A stretch of 64,000 bases of DNA from Streptomyces sp. NBC_00285 (GTDB lineage: Bacteria > Actinomycetota > Actinomycetes > Streptomycetales > Streptomycetaceae): assembly GCF_036174265.1 (NCBI RefSeq), contig NZ_CP108055.1:5146001-5210000 (forward strand), written 5' to 3'. This document shows positions 20,978 to 30,976 of the stretch, in pieces; positions within the stretch are counted from its first letter, which is position 1; every line of letters begins with the position of its first letter. Below the pieces are notes generated by a model. The model was not told the DNA's origin, did not search any database, and saw only the letters and a program-made list of their open reading frames with translations. The position numbers and the translations under genes were made by a program.

Positions 20978-22606
20978 CTATCCCTTGGGCAGCACGAACT
21001 CGCACCAGACCGCCTTGCCTCCCCCGGGCGTCCTCCGGGAGCCCCAGCTCGACGCGATGGTCGCCACTATGGCGATGCCGCGACCGGACTCGTCCCCCGG
21101 TTCCGCTCGGCGGCGCCTGGGCAGGTGGTCGTCGCCGTCCGTCACCTCGACGATGAGGCGCCGGTCGGTGCGGCGCAGTCGCAGTCGCATCGGGGGCGTC
21201 CCGTGCTGCAGGGAGTTCGCCACCAGCTCGCTCACCGCGAGGACGCCCAGATCATGGAGTTCCACGGGGAACCGCCAGCTGGTCAGCACGCCGGAGGCGA
21301 ACGCACGCGCGCGCGGGGCCGCTTCGACGCCGCCGAGGAGTTCCAGCCCGGCGTTGCGGAAGAGCTCGCCGTCGGGGCCCGTGTGGGCCGGGTGCTGGAG
21401 GACCATGACGGCCACGTCGTCGTCGTGCTCCGCGGTGACGCCGGCGGAGCGGACCAGGCGGTCGCAGATCACCTGGGGGGTGCCGGTGGCGCCGGCCAGG
21501 GCGCGCTCCAGGGCCGCGATGCCCTCGTCCAGGTCCTCGTTGCGGCGTTCCACCAGGCCGTCCGTGTAGAGGACCGCCGTGGAGCCGGGGCTGAGCGGGA
21601 TGGAGCCCGAGGCGTGCATCCAGCCGCCGGTGCCCAGGGGCGGGCCGGTGGGCTCGTCGGCGCGCAGGACGACGCCGTTCTCGTCGCGGACCAGGATGGG
21701 CAGGTGGCCGGCCGAGGCGTAGACCAGCTTTCCCTCGTTGGGGTCGTGGATGGCGTACACACAGGTGGCGATCTGGTTGGCGTCGATCTCCATGGCGAGG
21801 CCGTCCAGGAGCTGGAGGATCTCGTGCGGCGGGAGGTCCAGGCGGGCGTACGCCCGGACCGCCGTGCGGAGTTGGCCCATGACCGCTGCCGCGCGGACCC
21901 CGCGGCCCATGACGTCGCCGATGACCAGGGCGGTGCGGCCGCCGCCGAGGGTGATGACGTCGTACCAGTCGCCGCCGACCGCGGCCTCGGTGCCGCCGGG
22001 GTGGTAGGTGGCGGCGATGCGCAGGTCGTCGGGTTCTTCGAGTTCCTGGGGGAGCAGGGAGCGCTGCAGGGTGACGGCGGTCTCGCGCTGGCGGCGCTCG
22101 CTGGCTCTGAGGCGCTCGGCGGCCTCGGCGTGGTCGGTGACGTCGGTCGCGAAGACGAGTACGCCGCCGTCCCCACCCGTCACCGGGGTGCAGGTGAAGG
22201 TGTAGGAGCGGCCGTCGGGGGCCTTGCGGGACTTGACCGTGCGCGGCTTGCCGCTGCGCAGGACCTGGTCGAGGAGCGGGAGGAGGCCGAGTTCGTCGAG
22301 CTCCGGGAGTGCTTCGCGGGCCGGTGCGCCGGGCTGGCGGAGGCCGAAGGCCACCACATAGGCGTCGTTGACGTAGGCGAGGCGGTGGTCGGGGCCGTGG
22401 ACGAGGGCGACCAGGGCGGGCACGCGGTCGAGGACCTCACGCACCGGCAGTTCGTCGACGGCGGGGACCGGCACGGTGAGCTGTTCGGCGCGGGCCGCGG
22501 GGACCGCTCCCTCGCTCAGGCGGTCCTCGGTGACCAGGTCGTCGGTCCGCGCTGCGGCGCGGCGCTGCGTTCCGGGGAGGCGGGCGCTCCAGCGCGTGAA
22601 GTTCAC
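20978..22606 (-). CDS. PAS / PP2C (SpoIIE-type) phosphatase / HATPase regulator
   Basis: 542 residues in three parts: a PAS domain (about 55-165), a PP2C-type SpoIIE phosphatase domain (about 190-390; metal-binding signatures VGGDWYDVI, VIGDVMGRG and HDDDVAVMVL) and a C-terminal RsbW-type ATPase domain (about 420-540; VSELVANSLQHG and GRGIAIV). Streptomyces has many such proteins, which dephosphorylate STAS antagonists or act as anti-sigma kinases. It has both an anti-sigma kinase-like and a phosphatase module in one chain. It faces the MFS gene convergently (23-bp gap). Its partners cannot be named, but two STAS proteins lie further along this window. Confidence 0.85.
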   Translation of the reverse strand: MNFTRWSARLPGTQRRAAARTDDLVTEDRLSEGAVPAARAEQLTVPVPAVDELPVREVLDRVPALVALVHGPDHRLAYVNDAYVVAFGLRQPGAPAREALPELDELGLLPLLDQVLRSGKPRTVKSRKAPDGRSYTFTCTPVTGGDGGVLVFATDVTDHAEAAERLRASERRQRETAVTLQRSLLPQELEEPDDLRIAATYHPGGTEAAVGGDWYDVITLGGGRTALVIGDVMGRGVRAAAVMGQLRTAVRAYARLDLPPHEILQLLDGLAMEIDANQIATCVYAIHDPNEGKLVYASAGHLPILVRDENGVVLRADEPTGPPLGTGGWMHASGSIPLSPGSTAVLYTDGLVERRNEDLDEGIAALERALAGATGTPQVICDRLVRSAGVTAEHDDDVAVMVLQHPAHTGPDGELFRNAGLELLGGVEAAPRARAFASGVLTSWRFPVELHDLGVLAVSELVANSLQHGTPPMRLRLRRTDRRLIVEVTDGDDHLPRRRRAEPGDESGRGIAIVATIASSWGSRRTPGGGKAVWCEFVLPKG

Positions 22607-22825
22607 GAATCCTTGCCTCGCGTCGTCGTCTTCGGCGTCTTCGGGCCGGCTCCGGGCCAGGCCGGGGGGCTGGGGACGGCAGCCCGGGGGTGCAGCACGG
22701 TGGGAAAACCTCTTGGGTTCGATGGGCGGGCGGCTGCCCGTCCAGGTCGGGCACCAGTGTGGCAGGGGCCGACCGGGTCGACATTCGTCAGACGCCGGGG
22801 CGGTCCGTGGAGTTCCTCGGTCCGG

Positions 22826-24205
22826 TCAGGACGACCCCTTCGGGTCGTCAGTCGGTTCGAGAGGAGGCTTTCCACCGGCCGCGAGTTCGAACTCCGCTCG
22901 GGGATGTTCGAGTGAACCGAGGGAGACGATCTCCCTCTTGAAGAGACCCGACAGGGTCCATTCGGCCAGGACGCGGGCCTTGCGGTTGAAGGTGGGCACC
23001 CTGCTGAGGTGGTAGACGCGGTGCATGAACCAGGCAGGGTAGCCCTTCAGCTTGCGTCCGTAGACCTGCGCGACACCCTTGTGGAGGCCGAGTGAGGCCA
23101 CCGAGCCGACGTACGCGTGCGCGTACGTCTCCAGGGGCTCGCCCCGCAGAGCGTGAGCGATGTTGTCGCCGAGGACCTTGGCCTGGCGGACGGCGTGCTG
23201 GGCGTTGGGTGCCGTCTCCTTGCCGGGTTCCTCGGCGGTGACGTCGGGGACGGCGGCCGCGTCTCCGGCCGCCCACGCGTGCGTGGTGCCGTCGACGGTG
23301 AGCTGGGGGGTGCATTTCAGCCGACCTCGCTCGGTGAGCGGGAGGTCGGTGGCGGCCAGGAGCGGGCTGGGTTTCACGCCGGCCGTCCAGACGACCGTGC
23401 GGGTCGGGAAGCGGGCGCCGTCGCTGAGGACGGCGACGCGGTCCACACAGGACTCCAGGCGGGTGTTCAGCCGTACGTCGATGTTGCGGCGCCGCAGCTC
23501 GCTGACGGTGTAGCGGCCCATCTCCTCGCCGACCTCGGGAAGGATGCGGTCGGAGGCCTCGACGAGGATCCACTTCATGTCCTCGGGGCGGACGTTGTGG
23601 TAGTAGCGCGCGGTGTAGCGGGCCATGTCCTCCAGCTCGCCGAGCGCCTCCACGCCCGCGTAGCCGCCGCCGACGAAGACGAAGGTGAGGGCCGCGTCGC
23701 GGATCGCGGGGTCGCGGGTGGAGGAGGCGATGTCCATCTGCTCGATGACGTGGTTGCGCAGGCCGATGGCCTCCTCGACCGTCTTGAACCCGATGCCGTG
23801 GTCGGCGAGGCCGGGGATCGGCAGGGTGCGCGCGATCGAACCGGGGGCGAGGACGAGTTCGTCGTACGACAGCTGGTCGGCGCCCGTGTGCTCCTCCTCG
23901 GTGGCGAGGGTGACGACGGTCGCGGTGCGTTTGGCGTGGTCGATCGCGGTGACCTCGCCGACGACGACATGGCAGCGGTCGAGGACGCGGCGCAGCGGCA
24001 CGACGACATGGCGCGGGGAGATCGATCCGGCCGCCGCTTCGGGCAGGAACGGCTGATAGGTCATGTACGGGTCGGGCGCGACGACGGTGATCTGTACTTC
24101 GCCCCCGTCGAGTTCCCGTTTCAGCTTGCGCTGCAGACGCAGAGCCGTGTACATCCCGACGTAGCCGCCGCCGACAACCAGAATGCGCGCACGTTCCTTC
24201 ACCAT
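22826..24205 (-). CDS. ndh: Type II NADH dehydrogenase-like FAD/NAD(P) oxidoreductase
   Basis: 459 residues. Two Rossmann motifs (VVGGGYVGMY at the start for FAD, FVFVGGGYAGVE in the middle for NADH) plus the late FAD motif HAWAAGDAAAVPD identify a NDH-2-type flavoprotein, which feeds electrons from NADH to quinone without proton pumping. The C-terminal amphipathic part (LKGYPAWFMHRVYHL ... LAEWTLSGLF) fits membrane attachment. The ATG at 24205 (MVKERARILVVGGG) is the natural start; the open frame continues upstream for 75 codons without family similarity. Divergent from the AtrA-like gene. Confidence 0.85.
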   Translation of the reverse strand: MVKERARILVVGGGYVGMYTALRLQRKLKRELDGGEVQITVVAPDPYMTYQPFLPEAAAGSISPRHVVVPLRRVLDRCHVVVGEVTAIDHAKRTATVVTLATEEEHTGADQLSYDELVLAPGSIARTLPIPGLADHGIGFKTVEEAIGLRNHVIEQMDIASSTRDPAIRDAALTFVFVGGGYAGVEALGELEDMARYTARYYHNVRPEDMKWILVEASDRILPEVGEEMGRYTVSELRRRNIDVRLNTRLESCVDRVAVLSDGARFPTRTVVWTAGVKPSPLLAATDLPLTERGRLKCTPQLTVDGTTHAWAAGDAAAVPDVTAEEPGKETAPNAQHAVRQAKVLGDNIAHALRGEPLETYAHAYVGSVASLGLHKGVAQVYGRKLKGYPAWFMHRVYHLSRVPTFNRKARVLAEWTLSGLFKREIVSLGSLEHPRAEFELAAGGKPPLEPTDDPKGSS

Positions 24206-24579
24206 CCCATGACGCACCCGCCGCTTGAGTTTGTCCACAGCCTCGACAAATTGTGTGACCGGAAGTCGTCGGCGCGCCGGGTTGGCCCATTCGTCGGGGA
24301 GCGCGGAAGGTTCGCAGGTCAGTAGGTGTGCGCCAGGCGGACGGAGGGGGTGCAATCGGGGCGTTTGCATCCCGTACTCCGATCGAGGGGCGCTCCGTGC
24401 GGAACCTGCCCCTTCTGAATTGACCCCCACTCAACTATGTTCGTGTGTCTACGGGGTGTAGGGGGATGCGCTCCGGGTCCGCTTCGGGCGGACTCGCGAA
24501 ACGGGCATGTTCCGCACGCTCCGGCTTTCGATGGCGGGGAGAGTCTCCGGGGGGAGACGTCATTACCGGGGGATTATTT

Positions 24580-25362
24580 ATGCATATTCAGGACTCTCAT
24601 TGGTCTACCGCGTCTGCCATCGCACCCGGTGGCGGGGCGATGGGCGGCGCGATGGGCTCGGCGATGAGCGCGGCGGGCAACGGACGTGACGGATCGCGTT
24701 CGGCCCCGCTGCGCGTGGATGCACAGCGCAACCTGGAGCACGTACTGCGCGCGGCGCGCGAGGTCTTCGGCGAGCTGGGCTACGGCGCGCCGATGGAGGA
24801 CGTGGCGCGGCGCGCGCGGGTCGGTGTCGGCACGGTGTACCGGCGCTTCCCGAGCAAGGACGTCCTGGTCCGGCGGATAGCCGAGGAGGAGACCTCCCGG
24901 CTGACCGACCAGGCCCGGACGGCGCTCGGCCAGGAGGACGAGCCGTGGTCGGCGCTGTCGCGCTTCCTGCGTACGTCGGTCGCGTCCGGTGCCGGGCGGC
25001 TGCTGCCGCCGCAGGTGCTGCGGGTCGGGGTCGCCGACGAAGGGACCGACGGCTACGACGGGGCGCGGGTGCCGCAGCAGCGGACGACCCCGGGCGCCGG
25101 CGAGCTGCGGCTGGTGCCGGAGGATGCCTCCATGGTCGCCGTCGACGACGACGCCGGGGCGGCGGCGCTGCTGGAGGTCGTGGGCCGGCTGGTGGACCGC
25201 GCGCGTGCGGCCGGTGAGCTGCGGACCGATGTGTCGGTGTCGGACGTTCTGCTGGTGATCGCGACCGCGGCGCCCTCGCTGCCGGACGCGGCGCAGCAGG
25301 CGGCGGCCTCGGCGCGGCTGCTGGACATCCTGCTGGAGGGGCTGCGGTCCCGGCCGGTGTGA
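24580..25362 (+). CDS. atrA: TetR family regulator, AtrA-like
   Basis: 260 residues; the TetR DNA-binding domain lies at about 45-100 (LEHVLRAAREVFGELGYGAPMEDVARRARVG, VGTVYRRFPSKDVLV), preceded by a Gly/Ala/Met-rich N-terminal tail. ATG at 24580 with GGGGGA six bases upstream gives MHIQDSHWS, the N-terminus I remember for AtrA, the activator of actII-ORF4 and other targets in Streptomyces. Position next to an NDH-2 gene also matches S. coelicolor SCO4118/SCO4119 as I recall. A Gly-Met repeat in the N-tail (GGAMGGAMGSAM) looks like a small local expansion. Orthology is from memory, not alignment. Confidence 0.78.
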   Translation: MHIQDSHWSTASAIAPGGGAMGGAMGSAMSAAGNGRDGSRSAPLRVDAQRNLEHVLRAAREVFGELGYGAPMEDVARRARVGVGTVYRRFPSKDVLVRRIAEEETSRLTDQARTALGQEDEPWSALSRFLRTSVASGAGRLLPPQVLRVGVADEGTDGYDGARVPQQRTTPGAGELRLVPEDASMVAVDDDAGAAALLEVVGRLVDRARAAGELRTDVSVSDVLLVIATAAPSLPDAAQQAAASARLLDILLEGLRSRPV

Positions 25363-25633
25363 CTCGAAGGGGTGACAGCGGGGTGCGGGCGCGATGCCGT
25401 CCGCACCCCGTCGCATTCCCGGTCATTTCCGACGCCCGGTCCCACACCGGCTCAACTCCGGTGCGGTGCACGACAGTTGAGCATTCCCCGAATGGGTGAC
25501 GGCTAGTACCGCACAGCCGGAAAACCCCACGGACGAGTGGAAGCACCGCAGTCAGCCCTACTGACTAAAAGTCGATATGGCACTCTGACCCGGTGTTCGG
25601 GACTGGTTGGGCCGGCGGCGGGGGCATTCCGCG

Positions 25634-27610
25634 ATGAGTGTTGACGGGCGGAACGAGCCGCTGGACGAGGGCGACGGGGACGCCGGCGGCGGCACACCAC
25701 AGGTGCCCGAGCAGGGGGGCCGGGCCGGCATCCCCCAGGGCGCCGCCCTCCCTCAGACAGACATCCCGGCGCAGGGCGGCGAACCCGTCGAGGGCAACGT
25801 GCCCGCCCAGCGCGACCGCCGCGAGGACGGCAGCGTCCTGCCGCCGCCCAGGGACATGCCGCCGTCCGACGCCGACCTGATCGAGCGGATGCGCTCCGGC
25901 GACGACACCGCGTACGAGGCGCTCTACCGGCGGCACGCCGAGGCGGTGCGCCGCTACGCCCGCACCTGCTGCCGCGACGGCCACACCGCGGACGACCTCA
26001 CCGCCGAGGTCTTCGCACGCATGCTCCAGGCCGTGCGCCGCGGCCACGGCCCCGAGTACGCCGTGCGCGCCTACCTGCTCACGAGCGTCCGGCGTGTCGC
26101 CGCCGGCTGGACGAAGTCGGCGCAGCGCGAGCAACTCGTCGACGACTTCGCGGTGTTCGCCACCCAGGCCTCGCGCTCGGCACCGGCGTCCGACGACACC
26201 GGGTCCATGGGTTCCTTCGGCGCGGGCCTGGACCTCGGTGCGGACGTGCGCGCGATGCACGAGGCCGAGCAGTCCATGGCCATGCAGGCCTTCCGGTCGC
26301 TGCCCGAGCGCTGGCAGGCCGTGCTGTGGCACACCGAGGTCGAGGACGAGTCGCCGAGCGAGGTCGCCACCCTCTTCGGGCTCGACGCCAACGGCACGCG
26401 CGTGCTGGCCAGCCGCGCCCGCGAGGGCCTCAAGCAGGCCTACCTCCAGGCCCACGTCAGCGCGAGCCTCGCCACCGACGAGGAGTGCGCCCGCTACGCC
26501 GACCGGCTCGGCGCCTACGCCCGCGGCGGACTGCGCACCCGTGCCGAACGGGGTCTGCGCAAGCACCTGGAGGAGTGCGCCAAGTGCCGGCTGGCCGCGG
26601 GCCAGATCAAGGAAGTCGCCAGCGGCATCCCCGCCGTCGTACCGCTCGCGGTCATCGGCTGGTTCGGGGCCGCCGGGTACGCCAAGGCCGTCGGGCTCAT
26701 CGTCGGCGGTGCCGGGGCGGGAGCGGCCGGTGCCGCCGGCGCGGCCGCCGCGGCGAGCGGGGGATCCTCGGGCGGGGCGGGTGCCGGCGGCGCCGCGGTC
26801 TCGGAGGGGCTCGGCGCGCCGGTGAAGGCCGGTATCGCGGCCGGTGTGGTCGCCGTGGCCGCCGCCGCGGTGGCGCTCGCGCTGGTCGGCGACGACAGTC
26901 CGGCCAGGAATCCGGACGCCAAGCCGCCCGCGTCCACGCCGGTGGTCCAGCCCGCCGACCCCAGCCCCACGCCGAAGAAGCCCGAGCCGCAGCCCCCGGT
27001 GATCCCCGTCGCCGCCGCACCCACCCCGACTCCGACGCCGACCCCCACACCGACCCCGAAGCCGAAGCCCAGGACCACCCCCACACCCGCGCCGACCCCC
27101 ACCCCGAGGCCGACACCGACCCCGAAACCCGCCCCCACTCCCACGCCCGCACCGCCCCCGCCTCCCCCGCTGCCACCGGCCGTCTACCAGTGGAGCGAGC
27201 TGGCCTACGACGTCTCCGGGAACGGCAGCGGGCCCGAGATGCGGATCGGCGAGAGCAGCTGGGTGTGGCAGCGCTACGGCGTCTCGATCGCCGACGAGCA
27301 GTACGCCCACGGCGTGACCGTGCACGGCCGCTCCTCCGTCACGATCGACCTCAACCGCGCGTGCTCCTCCTACGACGCGGTGGTCGGCGTCGACGACATG
27401 ACGCTGGGCCTCGGCAAGGTCTACTTCTCCGTCTACGCCGACGGGGCCCGGCTGTGGAGGTCCGGACTGGTCGAGGGCGGCGACCCGGCCGTGCCCGTCC
27501 ATGTGAACCTCGCCGGGCGCACGACCGTACGGCTGGTGGTCGAGCCGCACAGTCCCTTCGACGACCTCATGCTCGCGGACTGGGCGGAGTCGAAGTTCAG
27601 GTGCTCCTAG
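25634..27610 (+). CDS. ECF sigma factor fused to zinc-finger anti-sigma, membrane and exported sensor domains
   Basis: 658 residues. After a disordered N-terminus: sigma region 2 (about 80-140, DLIERMRSGDDTAYEALYRR, DDLTAEVFARML), sigma region 4 (about 218-275, LPERWQAVLWHTEVEDESPS), a ZAS-type zinc finger His311-x3-Cys315-x2-Cys318, one or two hydrophobic segments (about 330-375 and 398-420), a Pro/Thr/Lys-rich spacer (about 430-510) and a roughly 145-residue exported domain resembling NPCBM-type carbohydrate-binding modules. This is a sigma factor, its anti-sigma and a cell-surface sensor in one chain, like the ECF52/53-type extended sigma factors. Release by proteolysis would be needed for transcription. 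ATG at 25634; the gene's end overlaps the convergent SARP gene by 14 bp. Confidence 0.85.
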   Translation: MSVDGRNEPLDEGDGDAGGGTPQVPEQGGRAGIPQGAALPQTDIPAQGGEPVEGNVPAQRDRREDGSVLPPPRDMPPSDADLIERMRSGDDTAYEALYRRHAEAVRRYARTCCRDGHTADDLTAEVFARMLQAVRRGHGPEYAVRAYLLTSVRRVAAGWTKSAQREQLVDDFAVFATQASRSAPASDDTGSMGSFGAGLDLGADVRAMHEAEQSMAMQAFRSLPERWQAVLWHTEVEDESPSEVATLFGLDANGTRVLASRAREGLKQAYLQAHVSASLATDEECARYADRLGAYARGGLRTRAERGLRKHLEECAKCRLAAGQIKEVASGIPAVVPLAVIGWFGAAGYAKAVGLIVGGAGAGAAGAAGAAAAASGGSSGGAGAGGAAVSEGLGAPVKAGIAAGVVAVAAAAVALALVGDDSPARNPDAKPPASTPVVQPADPSPTPKKPEPQPPVIPVAAAPTPTPTPTPTPTPKPKPRTTPTPAPTPTPRPTPTPKPAPTPTPAPPPPPPLPPAVYQWSELAYDVSGNGSGPEMRIGESSWVWQRYGVSIADEQYAHGVTVHGRSSVTIDLNRACSSYDAVVGVDDMTLGLGKVYFSVYADGARLWRSGLVEGGDPAVPVHVNLAGRTTVRLVVEPHSPFDDLMLADWAESKFRCS

Positions 27611-30600
27611 CGCGCCGCGCCTGCAGCGCCTCGTCGAGTTCGGCCAGGACCTCGCCCGGGGTGAGGGCCGTGCCCCGGGTGTGTTCGGCCGCGTAGCGCA
27701 CGGGGCCCAGGCCGGTGCGGGCGGCGGCCTCGGCGCGCTCGGCCGCCACGCGTTCGGGGTGGGGGCGCGGGTCACCGCCGCGCCAACGCTCACCGGCCGC
27801 GAGCAACCGAGCCGCGCGCGGGAGGTCGCCGAGGTCGCAGAGCAGGCCCGCCGCGCTGTCCACGAGTGCCGCCACGACCGCGTCGGCGCACCGCTTCTCG
27901 ATCGCCTCACGGACGGTGCCCGCCAGCAGCGGCAGCCCCTGCTCCGGGCCCGACTCCTCGGCCGTCACCATCGCGTCGACCAGGTTCAGCATCACCGTGA
28001 ACATCGGCGGCGGGGGCGCCTGGCCGATCTGTTCACGGACCGCTTCCACCAGTTCGCGCGACCGGACGGTGTCCTTCTCCTCCAAGGCCATGTGGGCCTG
28101 GAGGAGCCGCACGAACGCCCTGGTCTCCGGGACTCCGTACCGGTCTCCGGCGGCGTTCGCCTCGTCCAGAGCGGTCAGCGCGGCGGAGCGGTCCCCGGTG
28201 CGGTACGCGACCTCGGCGAGCCGGGCGATGAGGAACGGTGTCTCGGCGTACGCGCCCACCTCGTAGGCGAGGCGCAACGCCTGCTCGTACTCCTCCTTCG
28301 CCTCGGCGGGGCGTCCGCGGGCCATGGCCGCCTCGCCGGCCGCGCTGCTGACCTGGGCGCGGAGCCAGCGGTCGCCCACTCGGCGGCTGAGGACACGCAG
28401 CTCTCCGAGGTCGTCGTCCACCCCGGCCATGCCGCCCGAGGAGTCGACCATGGTGTGGGTGCGGAACATCAGGGTCATGGCAACGGACCAGTCGTCGCCG
28501 TGGGCCCGGCAGTTGGCCAGGGAGGTGTCCATGAGGGAGCGGATGTTCACGGGGTCTCCCAGCACGAGGCCGGCCATGGGCCAGATGATGCCGGGGAGGC
28601 GGGCCGCGTCGGGGCCGCCGCGCTCGAAGTGTTCGCGGACGCGGTTGACGTAGCTCCGCAGGCGCTGGTCGAGCCGGCTGTCGATGGGCTCGGTCTCGGC
28701 CCTGAGGAAGAAGTACAGCATGCGGAGGTTCATGCGTGCGGGGTGCGCGGGATGGGTCGTTTCCGCGTGCGGGGCGGCGAGGTAGACGTCGATCGGGTCC
28801 TCGGACTCACCATCGGCGGCTGCGGCTGCCGTTACGGGTGCGTCGGCCGTCGCCGGCGCGGGGGCGGTCGGGCTCCGTCTGTCCCGCGCCACCCCCAGCC
28901 GCAGCACCCGGTCCACCCATGTCATGCCCTCGCGGCGGTAGTTGCGCAACCACCAGAACCAGCCCATGGCGAGGACCAGGGCGGTGCCCTCCGCTTCGTC
29001 GCCCGCGCTGAGGGTGCGGTCGAGGGCCGCGCGGATGTTGTCCAGCTCGGTCTCCAGGCGGGAGATCCAGGGGAGTTGGCCGGCGGAACGCAGTTGGGGG
29101 TCGGCCTCCTCGACCAGCGCGCGCACCCACGCGCGGTGACGGCACCGGGTGGCGGCACGCAGGGCGGGGAACTCGGCGGCGCGCTCGGCGGCGTACTCGT
29201 GGATGGTCTCCAGCATGCGGTAGCGCATGCTGCCCGAGCCGTCCCGCTCCCCCGGGGTGGCCACGATCAGGGACTTGTCCACGAGCGCCCCGAGGAGCTC
29301 CGCGGCCGGCCCGGTGCACACGGCCTCCGCCGCCTCCAGCTCCCAGCCGCCCGCGAAGACGGACACCTCGCGCAGCAGCGCCCGCTCCCGCTCGTCGAGC
29401 AGCTCCCAGGACCAGTCGACGACGGCCCGCAGGGTCTGCTGGCGAGGCAGGACGGTACGGCTGCCGGAGGTGAGAAGGCGGAAGCGGTCGTCGAGGCGGT
29501 CGGCTATCTGGCGGGGGGTGAGCAGGCGCAGCCGGGCCGCCGCCAGTTCGATGGCGAGCGGCAGTCCGTCGAGGCGACGGCAGATCTCGGCGACGGCCTC
29601 CTTGTCGGCGAGCACGCCGGCCGCGTCGGGACGGACGCCGGCGGCACGCTCGGCGAAGAGACGGCCCGCCTGGTCGGGCAGGAGGGGCTCGACCGGCCGC
29701 ACCGACTCCCCCGGCACGCCCAGGGGTTCACGACTGGTGGCCAGGATCGTGAGCTTCGGGCAGCGGGTGAGGAGGGTCTCCGCGAGGTGGGCCACCGCTT
29801 CGATCACATGTTCGCAGTTGTCAAGGATCAGGAGTCGGCTGCGCGAGGCGCAGTACTCGACGAGCAGGGCGAGCGGGTCGTCCTGCGGGGCCGCCAGCTC
29901 GGTGGTCATGAGCACGGTCTCGCGCAGACCGAGCGCGCTGACCACCGCACCGGGCACCGCCTCCGGCCGGTCGAGCGGGGCGAGCTCGACCAGCCACGCC
30001 TGCGGGAGGCCGGCGGCGGCTTCCTCGGCGAGACGGGTCTTTCCGGATCCGCCCGGTCCGGTGAGGGTGACGAGGCGGGTCCTGTGCAATTCGGAACGGA
30101 TGGCGACGAGTTCGGGTTCCCGGCCCACGAAAGAGGTAAGGCGTGGACGGATGTTGCCGCCTCGTTCGATTTCTGGGCGGGTGAGAGGACCGGGGGCCGT
30201 GAGCAACTCGCCGTGCAGGGCGCGGAGTTCGGGGCCCGGGTCGGTGCCGAGGCCGTCGGCCAGGGCATGCCGGGCGGCCTCGTACGCAGCGAGGGCGTCG
30301 GCGCCGCGGCCGCTGTCGCGCAGGGCACGGATGAGCAGGACGTGCAGCGGCTCGTCGTACGGATGCGCCCCGGTCAACTCTGTCAGCTCCGGTACGACGT
30401 CCTTGGCGCGGCCGAGCAGCAGATCGGCCTCGATCCGGGCCCGATGGGCCTCCATGCGCAGGGCCTCGGGGCGGGTGGCGGCGGTGCGGTCGGGGAGGTC
30501 GGCGAGGGCGGGACCGCGCCACAGGGCGAGGGCCGCGGTGAGGTGCTGGGCGGCTGTCCCTGCATCCTCGTGGGCCAGAGCGGTGGTTCCCCGCCGTACG

Positions 30601-30908
30601 AGGCGCTCGAAGACGTACAGGTCCACGTCGTCCTCGGCGGCGGCCAGCCGGTAGCCGCCCGGTTCGGAGACGACCGCGTCCTTGCCGACGGTACGGCGGA
30701 GGCGGCCGACCAGGGCCTGGAGCGCGGCGGGGGCGTCCTGGGGCGGGTCCTCCTCCCAGACCTCGTCGATCAGGGTCTCGGGGGTCGCCGTACGGCCGGG
30801 GCGGTGGGCCAGGGCGGCCAGCAGGGCGCGGACGCGGGGGCCGCCGAGGGGTATGACGGTGCCGTCGCTGTCCGTTGCCTGGGTGACGCCCAGGATTCTG
30901 TACCGCAC
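27597..30908 (-). CDS. SARP/AfsR-type regulator with BTAD, NB-ARC-like ATPase and TPR domains
   Basis: 1103 residues. An OmpR-like winged helix (1-95; RVRALLAALAHRPGRTATPETLIDEVW) and a BTAD domain (95-250) form the SARP core. Then a STAND ATPase: Walker A GPGGSGKT near residue 285 and Walker B-like LLILDNCEHV near 360, followed by helical and TPR-like repeats to the C-terminus. Large SARPs of this type (AfsR, and in my recollection SCO4116 at this position) tune secondary metabolism and development, with nucleotide-dependent switching. ATG at 30908, no leader gene. Convergent with the fused sigma gene and overlapping its end by 14 bp, so the two transcripts are antisense at their 3' ends. 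Confidence 0.87.
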   Translation of the reverse strand: MRYRILGVTQATDSDGTVIPLGGPRVRALLAALAHRPGRTATPETLIDEVWEEDPPQDAPAALQALVGRLRRTVGKDAVVSEPGGYRLAAAEDDVDLYVFERLVRRGTTALAHEDAGTAAQHLTAALALWRGPALADLPDRTAATRPEALRMEAHRARIEADLLLGRAKDVVPELTELTGAHPYDEPLHVLLIRALRDSGRGADALAAYEAARHALADGLGTDPGPELRALHGELLTAPGPLTRPEIERGGNIRPRLTSFVGREPELVAIRSELHRTRLVTLTGPGGSGKTRLAEEAAAGLPQAWLVELAPLDRPEAVPGAVVSALGLRETVLMTTELAAPQDDPLALLVEYCASRSRLLILDNCEHVIEAVAHLAETLLTRCPKLTILATSREPLGVPGESVRPVEPLLPDQAGRLFAERAAGVRPDAAGVLADKEAVAEICRRLDGLPLAIELAAARLRLLTPRQIADRLDDRFRLLTSGSRTVLPRQQTLRAVVDWSWELLDERERALLREVSVFAGGWELEAAEAVCTGPAAELLGALVDKSLIVATPGERDGSGSMRYRMLETIHEYAAERAAEFPALRAATRCRHRAWVRALVEEADPQLRSAGQLPWISRLETELDNIRAALDRTLSAGDEAEGTALVLAMGWFWWLRNYRREGMTWVDRVLRLGVARDRRSPTAPAPATADAPVTAAAAADGESEDPIDVYLAAPHAETTHPAHPARMNLRMLYFFLRAETEPIDSRLDQRLRSYVNRVREHFERGGPDAARLPGIIWPMAGLVLGDPVNIRSLMDTSLANCRAHGDDWSVAMTLMFRTHTMVDSSGGMAGVDDDLGELRVLSRRVGDRWLRAQVSSAAGEAAMARGRPAEAKEEYEQALRLAYEVGAYAETPFLIARLAEVAYRTGDRSAALTALDEANAAGDRYGVPETRAFVRLLQAHMALEEKDTVRSRELVEAVREQIGQAPPPPMFTVMLNLVDAMVTAEESGPEQGLPLLAGTVREAIEKRCADAVVAALVDSAAGLLCDLGDLPRAARLLAAGERWRGGDPRPHPERVAAERAEAAARTGLGPVRYAAEHTRGTALTPGEVLAELDEALQARRARST

Positions 30909-30976
30909 GGGTTCATTGTCGCCGGGGTTCTGTGGCGGGCCCCCATCTTTTTGCCGCGTGCGCGTGCCGTGCCGCC

